From: an uncultured Bacteroidota bacterium
GTDB lineage: Bacteria; Bacteroidota; Bacteroidia; Flavobacteriales_F; PHOS-HE28
DNA length: 64,000 nucleotides
NCBI GenBank assembly: GCA_902826215.1
Contig: CADEDY010000001.1
Span: 310,001-374,000, forward strand
Reading direction: 5' to 3'
Numbering within the stretch: position 1 is the stretch's first letter; every line of letters begins with the position of its first letter. Below, one piece after another: positions 35,177-44,737 of the stretch. A program made the position numbers and the translations under genes. Under the pieces are notes generated by a model that worked only from the letters and a program-made list of their open reading frames with translations, had not been told where the DNA came from and did not search any database.

Positions 35177-36565
35177 ATGCATTCAGAAGCAGCGATCCGC
35201 GAGCCGCTCATCCTGGGCCACAAGACGTACCACGATATCACCAGTGATATCGTCAGCCCGATCGAGAACAAAGCCCCACGGGGTTGGTACATTCTGTTCA
35301 CCATAGCGGCGCTCATCGCTGCCTATGGAACGGGGTGCATCCTGTATCTCATCAGCAAGGGCATCGGTGTATGGGGCCTGAACAAGACCGTTGACTGGGC
35401 ATGGGACATCACCAACTTCGTATGGTGGGTAGGTATCGGTCACGCCGGTACGCTCATCAGCGCGGTGCTTCTCCTGTTCCGTCAGAAATGGCGCATGGCC
35501 ATCAACCGCTCTGCGGAAGCGATGACCATTTTCGCTGTGATCATGGCGGCGACCTTTCCCGGGATCCACATGGGCCGGATCTGGATGGCTTATTGGGTGT
35601 TCCCTTTGCCCAACCAGTTCGGTAGCCTTTGGGTGAACTTCAACAGCCCGCTCCTTTGGGACGTGTTCGCGATCAGCACCTACTTCAGCGTGTCGCTCGT
35701 GTTCTGGTACATCGGTCTGATCCCTGACTTTGCCACGATCCGTGATCGGGTGACCAAGCCGGGCATGAAGAAGATGTACAGCCTCCTCAGCTTCGGTTGG
35801 ACCGGAAACGCCAAGGCCTGGACACGCTTCGAGGAAGTGAGCTTGGTGCTCGCCGGTATCGCAACGCCGCTGGTGTTCTCGGTACACTCCGTGGTGAGCA
35901 TGGACTTCGCCACCTCGATCATTCCGGGCTGGCACACCACCATCTTCCCGCCCTACTTCGTGAGTGGTGCGGTATTCAGCGGATTCGCGATGGTGCAAAC
36001 GCTCCTGCTCATCATGCGGAAGGTGATGAAACTGGAGAGCTACATCACCATCAAGCACATCGAGTACATGAACATCGTGATCATCGTCACGGGCTCCATC
36101 GTGGGGGTGGCGTACATCACCGAGCTCTTCATCAGCTGGTATAGCGGTGTGGAGTATGAGAGCTACGCGTTCATCAACCGTGCGACAGGCCCCTACTGGT
36201 GGGCATACTGGAGCATGATGACGTGCAACGTGATCAGCCCGCAGCTCTTCTGGGTGCGTAGCTGGCGCCGCCACTTGGGCTTCACCTTCTTCATGAGCAT
36301 CATCGTGAACATCGGTATGTGGTTCGAGCGCTTCGTGATCATCGTCACGAGCTTGCACCGCGATTACCTGCCAAGTAGCTGGAACATGTTCCACCCGACA
36401 TGGGTCGATGTGGGCGTGTTCCTCGGCACCATCGGTATTTTCTTCACCCTCTACCTGCTCTTCGCCCGGTTCTTCCCGGTGCTGGCGCTCAACGAGGTGA
36501 AGTCCATTTTGAAGACCAGCGGCGAGAGCTATAAGAAGCAGGCTGCGGATCACTCCCACCATTGA
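35177..36565 (+). CDS. actC: Alternative Complex III subunit ActC, NrfD/PsrC-like quinol-binding membrane protein
   Basis: The 462-residue protein has ten predicted helices of the NrfD/PsrC fold, beginning GWYILFTIAALIAAYGTGCI. Conserved blocks include WWVGIGHAGTLISAVLLLFR, FPGIHMGRIWMAYWVFPLP and VVSMDFATSIIPGWHTTIF. ActC and ActF together hold the menaquinol site and putative proton channels. It lies 15 bp behind actB. Confidence 0.95.
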   Translation: MHSEAAIREPLILGHKTYHDITSDIVSPIENKAPRGWYILFTIAALIAAYGTGCILYLISKGIGVWGLNKTVDWAWDITNFVWWVGIGHAGTLISAVLLLFRQKWRMAINRSAEAMTIFAVIMAATFPGIHMGRIWMAYWVFPLPNQFGSLWVNFNSPLLWDVFAISTYFSVSLVFWYIGLIPDFATIRDRVTKPGMKKMYSLLSFGWTGNAKAWTRFEEVSLVLAGIATPLVFSVHSVVSMDFATSIIPGWHTTIFPPYFVSGAVFSGFAMVQTLLLIMRKVMKLESYITIKHIEYMNIVIIVTGSIVGVAYITELFISWYSGVEYESYAFINRATGPYWWAYWSMMTCNVISPQLFWVRSWRRHLGFTFFMSIIVNIGMWFERFVIIVTSLHRDYLPSSWNMFHPTWVDVGVFLGTIGIFFTLYLLFARFFPVLALNEVKSILKTSGESYKKQAADHSHH

Positions 36566-36570
36566 TCATC

Positions 36571-37104
36571 ATGGCGAACAAGGTCATCTACGCGGTTTAC
36601 GAGGATCCAGAGCAACTGAAGGATGGGGCGCGTAAGCTCGTATCCAACGGGGTGAAGGTGAAGGACACGTTCTCGCCCTTCCCCATCCACGGCATCGATC
36701 CCATCATCGGCGTGAAGCGCACCCGCTTGGCGATCGCCGCATTCATGTTCGGCATCACCGGTACCTGCCTGGCGTTGTTGGGGATCTGGTACTTCAATAT
36801 CTTCGATTGGCCGATGAACATCGGTGGTAAGCCGAGTCAGGCGCTCTACAAGAACCTTCCTGCCTTCATCCCGGTCACCTTCGAATTCACGGTGCTCTGT
36901 GCTGCGCATGGTATGGTGATCACCTACCTGATCCGCAACAAGACCCTGCCCGGTATGCCGGCCCGCAACCCGGACCCACGTAGCACGGACGACAAGTTCA
37001 TCATCGAGGTTCGCACATCGGACAACCACGGCCACAGCGCCGAGGCAATCACCGACCTGATGCGTTCCACCCCGGTGTTCGAGATCAACGAACGCCAGTA
37101 TTGA
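36571..37104 (+). CDS. actD: Alternative Complex III subunit ActD (DUF3341)
   Basis: The 177-residue membrane subunit begins with a cytoplasmic ferredoxin-like domain (VIYAVYEDPEQLKDGARKLV, then SPFPIHGIDPIIGVKRTRL). Two helices follow (AIAAFMFGITGTCLALLGIW and PVTFEFTVLCAAHGMVITYL). ATG 36571 follows the actC stop by five bases. Confidence 0.93.
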   Translation: MANKVIYAVYEDPEQLKDGARKLVSNGVKVKDTFSPFPIHGIDPIIGVKRTRLAIAAFMFGITGTCLALLGIWYFNIFDWPMNIGGKPSQALYKNLPAFIPVTFEFTVLCAAHGMVITYLIRNKTLPGMPARNPDPRSTDDKFIIEVRTSDNHGHSAEAITDLMRSTPVFEINERQY

Positions 37105-37106
37105 CC

Positions 37107-37787
37107 ATGAGCAAGAGCAAGCGTACCCCGGCCATGACCCTCAGCGCACTCGCGTTGGTGGTGTTGTCCATGGCCTCCTGCGGTGGCGATCCGAACAGCC
37201 CCGGCGTTGAGTACATGCCCGACATGTACCGTAGCCCGGCGATCGAAGCGTATGTGGATTTCGGCCAGGACCCGTACATGTTCACGGAGGAGGTCGCCAT
37301 GGAGCAGCGCCAGCGTCAAGGAGCGCGCCTGCCGGTTGCGGGCACCATTCCATTCGCGGCCGATCCAGCGAAGGCCGAATTCAACATGCCGTATGCCTAT
37401 CCGAATACAACGGATGGCTACGAGGCGGCTGGGATGTACTTGAAGAGCCCGATCGAAATGACGGAGGCCACTGTGGAGCAGGGCAAGGCGATCTACACCA
37501 AGTTCTGCATGCATTGTCATGGTGAGAAAGGGGAGGGTGATGGTGGCGTGGTGAAGAACGGCAACTACCCGACACCACCGAGCTACACCGCTGCATTGAA
37601 GGACCTGCCGGAAGGCAAGATCTTCCATTCATTGGTATACGGAAAGAACGTTGCGATGGGCTCGCATGCCTCGCAACTGAACAAGGAGGAGCGTTGGTTG
37701 GTGGTGCAGTACGTGAAGTACCTGCAGAATGGAGGAAAGATGCAGCTGGAGACAGCTGCGACCACCGCGACAACCGCAGTGAATTGA
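37107..37787 (+). CDS. actE: Alternative Complex III subunit ActE, monoheme cytochrome c lipoprotein
   Basis: This 226-residue lipoprotein has a lipobox ending at Cys (VLSMASC) and a single CMHCH heme site (YTKFCMHCHGEKGEGDGG) with a downstream methionine region (GKNVAMGSHASQL). It hands electrons from ActA to the oxidase or a soluble carrier. ATG 37107 follows the actD stop at two bases. Confidence 0.93.
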   Translation: MSKSKRTPAMTLSALALVVLSMASCGGDPNSPGVEYMPDMYRSPAIEAYVDFGQDPYMFTEEVAMEQRQRQGARLPVAGTIPFAADPAKAEFNMPYAYPNTTDGYEAAGMYLKSPIEMTEATVEQGKAIYTKFCMHCHGEKGEGDGGVVKNGNYPTPPSYTAALKDLPEGKIFHSLVYGKNVAMGSHASQLNKEERWLVVQYVKYLQNGGKMQLETAATTATTAVN

Positions 37788-37815
37788 ACATTTGGACGAC
37801 AACGGAACAGAAGCG

Positions 37816-39081
37816 ATGAACTTCACCCTCAGCAATCGGGCACGCAGCATCACCTTCGGGTTGATGATCCTGGGCGCATTGGCCACTGTGGTCGGTGTGA
37901 TGGGCGACCACTCGGAGCATCACCAGCATTCCTGGGCCAGCCTGCTCATCAACAGCTTCTTCTTCATCGGTATCTCCTTGGGCGCCTTGTTCTTCTACGC
38001 CTTGCAGAATGCCACGGAGACCGCATGGACCGTTCTGCTGAAGCGCGTTTATGAAGCCATCTACAGCTACTTGCCCGTCGGTGCGCTCACCATGGTGGTG
38101 GTGCTGGCCGCAGGCAGCATGCATATGCACCACATCTACCATTGGATGGACCACACGCTCTACCACGAGTTCATGGTGGGCGAGGGGCACGATGCGCAGT
38201 ATGTGGATGAAGCGATCCAAGGCGCTGTGGCCAACCCCAACTACGACGAGCTGATCGCCAACAAGAAGGCCTTCCTCAACCAACCCTTCTTTTGGATCCG
38301 CACGCTGCTCTACCTCGGTGTGTTCTTGTACTTCGCTCGTTGGTTCCGCGCGCAGAGCTTGCAGATGGACAAGGAGACAGGCGACAGCTTGGTGAAGCGT
38401 ACGTTGTTGAATTACCGCCGCAGTGCATTGTTCCTCGTGTTCTTCGCGGTGTTCAGCAGCACCTTGGCTTGGGACTGGATCATGAGCATCGATACGCACT
38501 GGTTCAGCACACTGTTCGGTTGGTACGTCTTCGCAGGCATGTTCTGCAGTGCAATGACCACCGCCGTTATCCTCGTTCTGTATTTGAAGCGGAAAGGCTA
38601 CCTGCCTCAGGTGAACAACAGCCACATCCAGGATATGGGCAAGTGGGTATTTGCGACGAGCTTCCTGTGGAGTTACCTCTACTTCAGCCAGTTCATGTTG
38701 ATCTGGTACAGCAACATTCCGGAGGAGGTGACCTACTTCATGGCGCGTATCGATCACCATCCGATGCTGATGTGGTCCGTGTTCTTCATCAACTTCGCTG
38801 TGCCCATGGTGTTGCTCATGAGCCGCGATGCCAAGCGCAATCCGCGGTTCCTCATCGGTGTGGGCAGCCTCATCCTCATCGGTCACTGGCTGGATGTGGT
38901 CCTGATGGTGATGCCGGGTTCCGTAGGACATGATTTCCACGGTGTTGGCATTTTGGAGGTAGGTATGTTCCTCGCTTTCCTGGGCATGTTCCTTTACGTG
39001 GTCTTGAACAGCTTGACCAAGGCACCGCTGACCGTTGTGAACCACCCGTATTTGGAGGAGAGCATCCATCACCAGATCTGA
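37816..39081 (+). CDS. actF: Alternative Complex III subunit ActF, integral membrane protein
   Basis: The 421-residue protein has ten hydrophobic helices with paired-helix architecture similar to ActC. Recognisable blocks are ALATVVGVMGDHSEHHQHSW, SLGALFFYALQNATETAWTV and VNNSHIQDMGKWVFATSFLW, followed by YFSQFMLIWYSNIPEEVTYF. ATG 37816 is preferred over an upstream in-frame TTG. Confidence 0.94.
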   Translation: MNFTLSNRARSITFGLMILGALATVVGVMGDHSEHHQHSWASLLINSFFFIGISLGALFFYALQNATETAWTVLLKRVYEAIYSYLPVGALTMVVVLAAGSMHMHHIYHWMDHTLYHEFMVGEGHDAQYVDEAIQGAVANPNYDELIANKKAFLNQPFFWIRTLLYLGVFLYFARWFRAQSLQMDKETGDSLVKRTLLNYRRSALFLVFFAVFSSTLAWDWIMSIDTHWFSTLFGWYVFAGMFCSAMTTAVILVLYLKRKGYLPQVNNSHIQDMGKWVFATSFLWSYLYFSQFMLIWYSNIPEEVTYFMARIDHHPMLMWSVFFINFAVPMVLLMSRDAKRNPRFLIGVGSLILIGHWLDVVLMVMPGSVGHDFHGVGILEVGMFLAFLGMFLYVVLNSLTKAPLTVVNHPYLEESIHHQI

Positions 39082-39092
39082 TCCGCGAACGC

Positions 39093-39251
39093 ATGGAGAA
39101 GTTCCTTCTAGTGATGATATCGGCCACGGCCATTTGGGCAGCTTACCAACTGGTCCACGTGCATCGCTTGTCGTTGGAACTTCAACGTGTGGGCATTTCG
39201 AAATTGAACAAGACCACCCTTTCACGGGTTGATACATTGAGTGAACGATGA
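39093..39251 (+). CDS. Small membrane protein (52 aa) between actF and coxB
   Basis: A 52-codon frame starts at ATG 39093, 12 bp after actF, and its stop overlaps the coxB start (ATGA). It reads MEKFLLVMISATAIWAAYQL then a polar tail (VHVHRLSLELQRVG ... SRVDTLSER). One N-terminal helix plus a short soluble tail resembles accessory subunits of oxidases. The tight coupling on both sides argues it is translated. I cannot name a family. Confidence 0.6.
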   Translation: MEKFLLVMISATAIWAAYQLVHVHRLSLELQRVGISKLNKTTLSRVDTLSER

Positions 39252-40501
39252 CGAAGTTGTTGATCCTGATCGTCGTGGTGCTGGGCATCCTTGCGGTGGC
39301 CCAGCTTGCCCGCGTTTACGAATTGACCTCGCGTTTGCGTGGCAAGCGGGAAGAGGATATTTCTCCTAGCGACAACCGATTCAACGGGCGTATGATGTGG
39401 GCGTTCGCCGTGGCCTATTTCGCCTTCTTCGCATGGCTGGTCTTCCATTATCAGGACAAGATGTTGCCAGTGGCCGCAAGCGAGCAGGGCGTGGAGACCG
39501 ATTGGTTGATCAACTTCAACTGGGTGATCCTGCTCATCGCGTTCGTGATCACCAATGTGTTGTTATTCTGGTTCGCCGGTAAGTACCTCTACAGCAAGGA
39601 TCGCCGTGCCTTCTGGCAGCCGCACAACAACAAGTTGGAATTGGCATGGACGATCGTGCCGGCTGCGGTTCTCGCGGTCATCATCATCTACGGGCTGCGT
39701 ACGTGGCACACGATCACTGCCCCAGCTGGTCCGGATGCCCAACTGGTGGAGCTGTATGCCCGTCAATTCGATTGGACCGCACGTTACCCCGGGGCCGATG
39801 GAGGTTTGGGGGCCACCGACATCCGCTTGATCAATGGCAGCAACCCGCTTGGTATCGTTACGCCGGAGAGCGTGGCGACCCGGTTAGCGGAGCTCGACCA
39901 AGAGATCAACGCTACGGATAGTGTGCTTGCGCACGCCATCCTCGCGGAGACGAAGAGCCACGAGCTCACGGAGTCCGTGGGTCGCATGCGGAGGAACAAG
40001 ACACGGATCATCAACTTGCGTAACTTGATGGAGCAGGATATCAAGGAGAAGGGCGCCGCCAGCACCTACCTTCATGGTGCCGATGACATCGTGATCAAGG
40101 AGTTCCACCTGCCGATCCGCAAGGAGGTCGAGATCCTGATCCGTAGTCAGGATGTGATCCACAGCGCGTATCTGCCCCACATGCGTATTCAGATGAATGC
40201 CGTTCCAGGAATGACCACCCGCATGAAGATGGTTCCGACCATCACCACGGACAGCATGCGCATGGTGATGAAGGACGAGGAATTCAATTTCATCCTGCTC
40301 TGCAACAAGATCTGTGGAGCGTCGCACTACAACATGCAGATGCCTTTGGTGGTCACTTCCGCCGAGGAGTACGATGCATGGATGAAGGATGCCATGACGA
40401 AGCCTTTCCAGCCCGTTGCTGAAGCGGTTTCGCCGGAGGCTCCAACGATGGGGGCTGATAGTGCGACTGCCGCACCTGTGGCCGTTGTACAGGCACATTA
40501 G
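39248..40501 (+). CDS. coxB: Cytochrome c oxidase subunit II
   Basis: The 417-residue subunit has an extra N-terminal helix (LLILIVVVLGILAVAQLARV) and then the usual TM hairpin (WVILLIAFVITNVLLFWFAG and WTIVPAAVLAVIIIYGL). The periplasmic cupredoxin domain carries the CuA ligands in CNKICGASHYNM with the upstream His in VIHSAYLPHMRIQMNAVPG. No CxxCH is present, so no cytochrome is fused and the electron donor must be ActE/ActA or a soluble cytochrome. Confidence 0.95.
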   Translation: MTKLLILIVVVLGILAVAQLARVYELTSRLRGKREEDISPSDNRFNGRMMWAFAVAYFAFFAWLVFHYQDKMLPVAASEQGVETDWLINFNWVILLIAFVITNVLLFWFAGKYLYSKDRRAFWQPHNNKLELAWTIVPAAVLAVIIIYGLRTWHTITAPAGPDAQLVELYARQFDWTARYPGADGGLGATDIRLINGSNPLGIVTPESVATRLAELDQEINATDSVLAHAILAETKSHELTESVGRMRRNKTRIINLRNLMEQDIKEKGAASTYLHGADDIVIKEFHLPIRKEVEILIRSQDVIHSAYLPHMRIQMNAVPGMTTRMKMVPTITTDSMRMVMKDEEFNFILLCNKICGASHYNMQMPLVVTSAEEYDAWMKDAMTKPFQPVAEAVSPEAPTMGADSATAAPVAVVQAH

Positions 40502-40530
40502 TCGAACTGAACAGAAAGGAGTAGATCACC

Positions 40531-42324
40531 ATGGGTGCCACGACACTAGCACACGCCGAAGGCCACGCGCACAACGCGCATCACCACGAGGAGAGCTTCG
40601 TTTCGAAGTACATCTTCACGCATGATCACAAAATGATCAGCAAGCAGTTCTTGGTGACTGCGATCTTCATGGCCTGGGTAGCGGTGATCATGTCCTTGAT
40701 CTTCCGCTTGCAGCTGGCATGGCCGGGTGAAGGCTTTGCATTCACGAATTTCTTCTTGGGCGACAAGTGGGCACCCGGTGGTGTGCTCGACCCCAATATG
40801 TATCTGGCGCTGGTCACGATCCATGGCACCATCATGGTGTTCTTCGTGCTCACAGGTGGTCTAAGCGGCACCTTCGCCAACCTGTTGATCCCCTTGCAAG
40901 TGGGAGCGCGTGATATGGCCTCGGGCTTCATCAACATGCTGTCGTACTGGTTCTTCTTCCTCAGCAGCATGATCATGCTGGCCTCGCTCTTCGTGGAAGG
41001 CGGACCCGCGTCGGCCGGCTGGACCGTTTATCCGCCTTTGAGTGCACTACCCAAAGCGATCCCTGGATCCGGTATGGGTATGACCCTCTGGTTGGTAAGC
41101 ATGACCCTTTTCATTGCCAGCTCGTTGATGGGCGGCTTGAACTACGTGGTCACCATCATGAACCTGCGCACCAAGGGCATGAAGATGACGCGCCTACCGC
41201 TGACGATCTGGGCCTTGTTGCTCACGGCCGTATTGGGCATCCTCTCGTTCCCGGTGTTGTTGAGCGCGGCGCTCTTGCTGCTGTTGGACCGCACATTGGG
41301 AACCAGTTTCTACCTGAGCGATATCCACATCGCTGGTGAAGCTTTGGATCATAGTGGTGGTAGTCCGGTCCTGTTCCAGCACTTGTTCTGGTTCTTGGGT
41401 CACCCCGAAGTGTACATCGTGTTGTTGCCTGCGTTGGGTATCACCTCCGAGATCATCTCTACGAATGCGCGGAAGCCCATTTTCGGGTATCGCGCCATGA
41501 TCGGTTCCATCCTGGCGATCGGCTTCCTCAGCTTCATCGTATGGGGTCACCACATGTTCGTCACGGGCATGAATCCCTTCTTAGGATCCGTCTTCGTGTT
41601 CACCACCTTGTTGATCGCGATCCCTTCAGCGGTGAAGGTGTTCAACTACATCACCACGTTGTGGCGAGGCAACATCATCTTCACGCCAGCCATGCTGTTC
41701 AGTGTGGGCTTGGTAGCCACCTTCATCGCTGGTGGTTTGACCGGTATCATCCTTGCGGATAGCGCCTTGGACATCAACGTGCACGATACCTACTTCGTGA
41801 TCGCCCACTTCCACATTGTTATGGGTATGAGTGCCATCTTCGGGATGTTCGCCGGGATCTATCACTGGTTCCCGAAGATGTATGGCAAAATGATGAATAC
41901 CAAGATGGGCTATGCCCACTTCTGGATCACCTTCGTTTGTGCATTCGGGGTGTTCTTCCCGATGCACTTCATCGGTTTGGCTGGTGCACCACGTCGCTAC
42001 TACAGCTACAGCGAGTTCCCCATGTTCAATGGTGTGGTGGATCTGAATATACTCGTTACGATCTTCGCTATCGTCGGAGCATTGGCTCAAGTGCTGTTCA
42101 CCTACAATTTCTTCTACAGTGTGTTCCGTGGACCTAAAGCGGTGCAGAACCCCTGGAAGAGCAACACCTTGGAGTGGACCACACCGGTGGAGCATATCCA
42201 CGGGAACTGGCCCGGACCATTGCCTGTGGTGTATCGCTGGCCCTACGATTACAGCAAGCCTGGTAAGGCGGAAGATTGGGTCAGCCAGATCACGCCACTG
42301 GAGGACGGAGAAGAGGAGCATTGA
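40531..42324 (+). CDS. coxA: Cytochrome c oxidase subunit I (aa3-type, A1-like)
   Basis: The 597-residue catalytic subunit has twelve helices. CuB and cross-linked Tyr lie in WFLGHPEVYIVLLPALG, whose Glu defines the A1 (D-channel) type. The CuB pair is in FIVWGHHMFVTGMNP, and the heme ligands in HDTYFVIAHFHIVMG. A good Shine-Dalgarno (AAAGGAG) precedes ATG 40531. Subunit III and assembly factors are absent from this window. Confidence 0.96.
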   Translation: MGATTLAHAEGHAHNAHHHEESFVSKYIFTHDHKMISKQFLVTAIFMAWVAVIMSLIFRLQLAWPGEGFAFTNFFLGDKWAPGGVLDPNMYLALVTIHGTIMVFFVLTGGLSGTFANLLIPLQVGARDMASGFINMLSYWFFFLSSMIMLASLFVEGGPASAGWTVYPPLSALPKAIPGSGMGMTLWLVSMTLFIASSLMGGLNYVVTIMNLRTKGMKMTRLPLTIWALLLTAVLGILSFPVLLSAALLLLLDRTLGTSFYLSDIHIAGEALDHSGGSPVLFQHLFWFLGHPEVYIVLLPALGITSEIISTNARKPIFGYRAMIGSILAIGFLSFIVWGHHMFVTGMNPFLGSVFVFTTLLIAIPSAVKVFNYITTLWRGNIIFTPAMLFSVGLVATFIAGGLTGIILADSALDINVHDTYFVIAHFHIVMGMSAIFGMFAGIYHWFPKMYGKMMNTKMGYAHFWITFVCAFGVFFPMHFIGLAGAPRRYYSYSEFPMFNGVVDLNILVTIFAIVGALAQVLFTYNFFYSVFRGPKAVQNPWKSNTLEWTTPVEHIHGNWPGPLPVVYRWPYDYSKPGKAEDWVSQITPLEDGEEEH

Positions 42325-42347
42325 GCTTTCTTTCCCTTCACGCTTTG

Positions 42348-42383
42348 GAATGTCCGCATCTTTGGGTGCGGACATTCTCTTTT
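42348..42383 (+). terminator. Intrinsic terminator after coxA
   Basis: GAATGTCCGCA (42348-42358) pairs perfectly with TGCGGACATTC (42367-42377) around an eight-base loop and runs into TCTTTTC. It closes the act-cox operon; the next gene starts five bases later. Confidence 0.75.
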
Positions 42384-42387
42384 CAGG

Positions 42388-43023
42388 ATGCGGTATCTGG
42401 CGATCCTCCTCACTTTCCAATTGCTCGGGCACGCTGATGCGCAGTTGCTGGACAGCATCGCCTTGTTCACGCAGGAGCCCGGAAGGCCCACGTTCGCGAT
42501 CGATTCCCGCGGCAGTTTCATCAGTAATCGGAACGTACGCCTGCTCGGGTTCAAGGTTGGCCTGGAGCATGCGGGGCGTGTGCGCTATGGAATTGGCTAC
42601 AGCTTTCTAAGGACCCCTGTTGAAGGAGAGGCGCAGGTACTGGATGGAGGAGTACAACGAACCGTGACAACCCGTTTGCGCTTGGGATATGTCACGCCTT
42701 TCTTCGGCTACACCTTCTATCGGCGCGGTCCGTGGGAGGTTAGCATACCGGTACAGATAGGGATCGGTAATGGGTCGGTGGTCTATGATGCATTGGCCGG
42801 TGAGCGCGTGAAGCTCAAACGGGCGTTCGTATTCCTTTATGAACCGGCCATGGTCGCCCAATTCCGGTTCCTGAAGTATTTCGCCATCGGCGGTGGACTC
42901 GGCTATCGACTGGCCATTACGAACGTTGGATTGGACCAGCGACTCAATGCTCCGGTCTACATCGTCGGACTGCGGATCTTCTTCAGCGACGCGTATCGGG
43001 ATTGGCAGGAAGGCATGGAGTAA
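42388..43023 (+). CDS. Exported outer-membrane-beta-barrel-like protein, unknown
   Basis: The 211-residue protein has a signal peptide ([19 protein letters not shown]) and alternating hydrophobic strands ([54 protein letters not shown]) typical of small outer-membrane barrels. I recognise no specific family. It starts immediately after the coxA terminator and ends 13 bp before ruvB. Confidence 0.65.
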   Translation: MRYLAILLTFQLLGHADAQLLDSIALFTQEPGRPTFAIDSRGSFISNRNVRLLGFKVGLEHAGRVRYGIGYSFLRTPVEGEAQVLDGGVQRTVTTRLRLGYVTPFFGYTFYRRGPWEVSIPVQIGIGNGSVVYDALAGERVKLKRAFVFLYEPAMVAQFRFLKYFAIGGGLGYRLAITNVGLDQRLNAPVYIVGLRIFFSDAYRDWQEGME

Positions 43024-43036
43024 TTTCGGGGCGTAC

Positions 43037-44062
43037 ATGGCAGAAGGATTCGACCCCCGCAGCGAACAACGCGCTTCTTCGGACAAGGAGTTGGAGCAAG
43101 TGCTTCGTCCCCGACAATTCACCGAATTCGCTGGACAGAAGGTCGTCACCGACAACCTGAAGGTCTTCGTGCAAGCGGCCAAACAACGCGGTGAAGCGCT
43201 CGACCATGTGCTGCTGCATGGCCCTCCGGGCCTTGGTAAGACCACCTTGGCCAACATCATCGCGCAGGAAATGGGCGTGGGCTTTCGGGTGACGAGCGGA
43301 CCAGTGCTCGACAAGCCTGCGGATCTCGCCGGATTGCTGACGAATCTGGAGCCGCACGATGTGCTCTTCATCGACGAGATCCACCGCCTCACACCCGTGA
43401 TCGAGGAGTACCTGTACAGTGCCATGGAGGATTACCGGATCGACCTGGTGATCGATGCAGGTCCGAATGCACGGACGGTGCAGATCGCTCTGAACCCCTT
43501 CACCTTGGTTGGCGCAACAACCCGAAGTGGATTGCTGACGGCTCCGCTGCGTGCGCGCTTCGGCATCAACAGCCGGTTGGACTATTACGATTCGGCAACA
43601 CTGAAGGGGATCATCAAACGCAGTGCGGGTCTGTTGAATGTGCCCATCATCGACGAAGCCGCTGACGAGATCGCACGCCGCAGTCGCGGAACACCACGGA
43701 TCGCGAATGCCTTGCTCAGGCGCGTGCGTGATTTCGCACAGATCCAAAGCGATGGCACCATCGAGCTGCCGATCGCGCAGCACGCCCTGAAAGCCTTGAA
43801 CGTCGATGCTCACGGCTTGGACGAAATGGACAACCGCATTCTCGGAGCGATCATCGATAAGTTCGCAGGCGGTCCCGTAGGATTGAACACTGTAGCCACG
43901 GCAGTCGGTGAAGAGGCCGGAACGATAGAAGAAGTCTACGAGCCCTTCCTCATCATGGAAGGCTATCTGCAACGCACGCCGCGTGGAAGACAGGCCACAG
44001 AGCGCGCCTATAAGCACCTAGGGCGAGTGCCAAGCGCGAAGCCGGGGAGTTTGTTCGAGTAG
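43037..44062 (+). CDS. ruvB: Holliday junction branch migration ATPase RuvB
   Basis: The 341-residue AAA+ motor has the RuvB opening ([16 protein letters not shown]), Walker [14 protein letters not shown], Walker [11 protein letters not shown], sensor 1 LVGATTRSG and a C-terminal winged helix ([20 protein letters not shown]). ATG 43037 is chosen by homology; the frame extending to 42893 is shadow of the barrel gene. Confidence 0.97.
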   Translation: MAEGFDPRSEQRASSDKELEQVLRPRQFTEFAGQKVVTDNLKVFVQAAKQRGEALDHVLLHGPPGLGKTTLANIIAQEMGVGFRVTSGPVLDKPADLAGLLTNLEPHDVLFIDEIHRLTPVIEEYLYSAMEDYRIDLVIDAGPNARTVQIALNPFTLVGATTRSGLLTAPLRARFGINSRLDYYDSATLKGIIKRSAGLLNVPIIDEAADEIARRSRGTPRIANALLRRVRDFAQIQSDGTIELPIAQHALKALNVDAHGLDEMDNRILGAIIDKFAGGPVGLNTVATAVGEEAGTIEEVYEPFLIMEGYLQRTPRGRQATERAYKHLGRVPSAKPGSLFE

Positions 44063-44085
44063 CGCGGGATCGGACAGGATCTGGG

Positions 44086-44679
44086 ATGGCGAGAACGCTA
44101 ACCATACGCAACATGGTCTGCGACCGGTGTAAGTCGGCCGTGCAACGTATGCTCACAAAACACAAGTTGGAGTGGACGCGTCTGGAGCTCGGCGAAGTGG
44201 AGCTGAAGCGGACGATCGGAATGGAGGTATTGAAGGCCTTCGGAACCGATCTGGAGAAAGGAGGCTTCGGATTGGTGATGGACCGCGATGCGCAACTGAT
44301 CGCGCAAGCGAAGGCTGCCATCGTGAAGCAGGTACACCACGGTGAAGGCAAGCGCGTCGAACTCGTTAAGCTCGTACAGGCAGCCACCAACAAGGAGATC
44401 TCCACCGTGAGCAAGCTCTTCAGCGAAGTGGAGGGCATCACGCTGGAGCACTACTACCTCCTACAAAGGCTTGAGCGGGTGAAGGAATTGATCCGCTATG
44501 GCGAGCTCACCTTCAGCGAGATCGCGTTCGCCACGGGCTTCAGCAGCGCGGCGCACTTGAGTGCGCAGTTCAAGCAGCTCACGGGAATGACGCCGACCGC
44601 TTTTCGCGGCACTCATGACCCCCGAAAGGCCTTGGATAAACTAAGCGGTCCTTTGATGACGTTTTCCCGAAAGGCTTAG
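44086..44679 (+). CDS. HMA-like domain fused to AraC-type DNA-binding domain
   Basis: The 197-residue protein begins like a heavy-metal-associated domain (IRNMVCDRCKSAVQRM, CxxC) and ends in an AraC helix-turn-helix pair (RVKELIRYGELTFSEIAFAT, SAQFKQLTGMTPTAFR). Known HMA domains bind Cu(I) or Zn(II) through CxxC, so a metal-sensing regulator is plausible. A cognate target is not adjacent, but a metal-efflux island lies 6 kb downstream. Confidence 0.8.
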   Translation: MARTLTIRNMVCDRCKSAVQRMLTKHKLEWTRLELGEVELKRTIGMEVLKAFGTDLEKGGFGLVMDRDAQLIAQAKAAIVKQVHHGEGKRVELVKLVQAATNKEISTVSKLFSEVEGITLEHYYLLQRLERVKELIRYGELTFSEIAFATGFSSAAHLSAQFKQLTGMTPTAFRGTHDPRKALDKLSGPLMTFSRKA

Positions 44680-44737
44680 CCGACAAGGGTTTTGGGCACA
44701 TGCAATAAACAAAATGAGCCACTGGAACGGATTTTTG

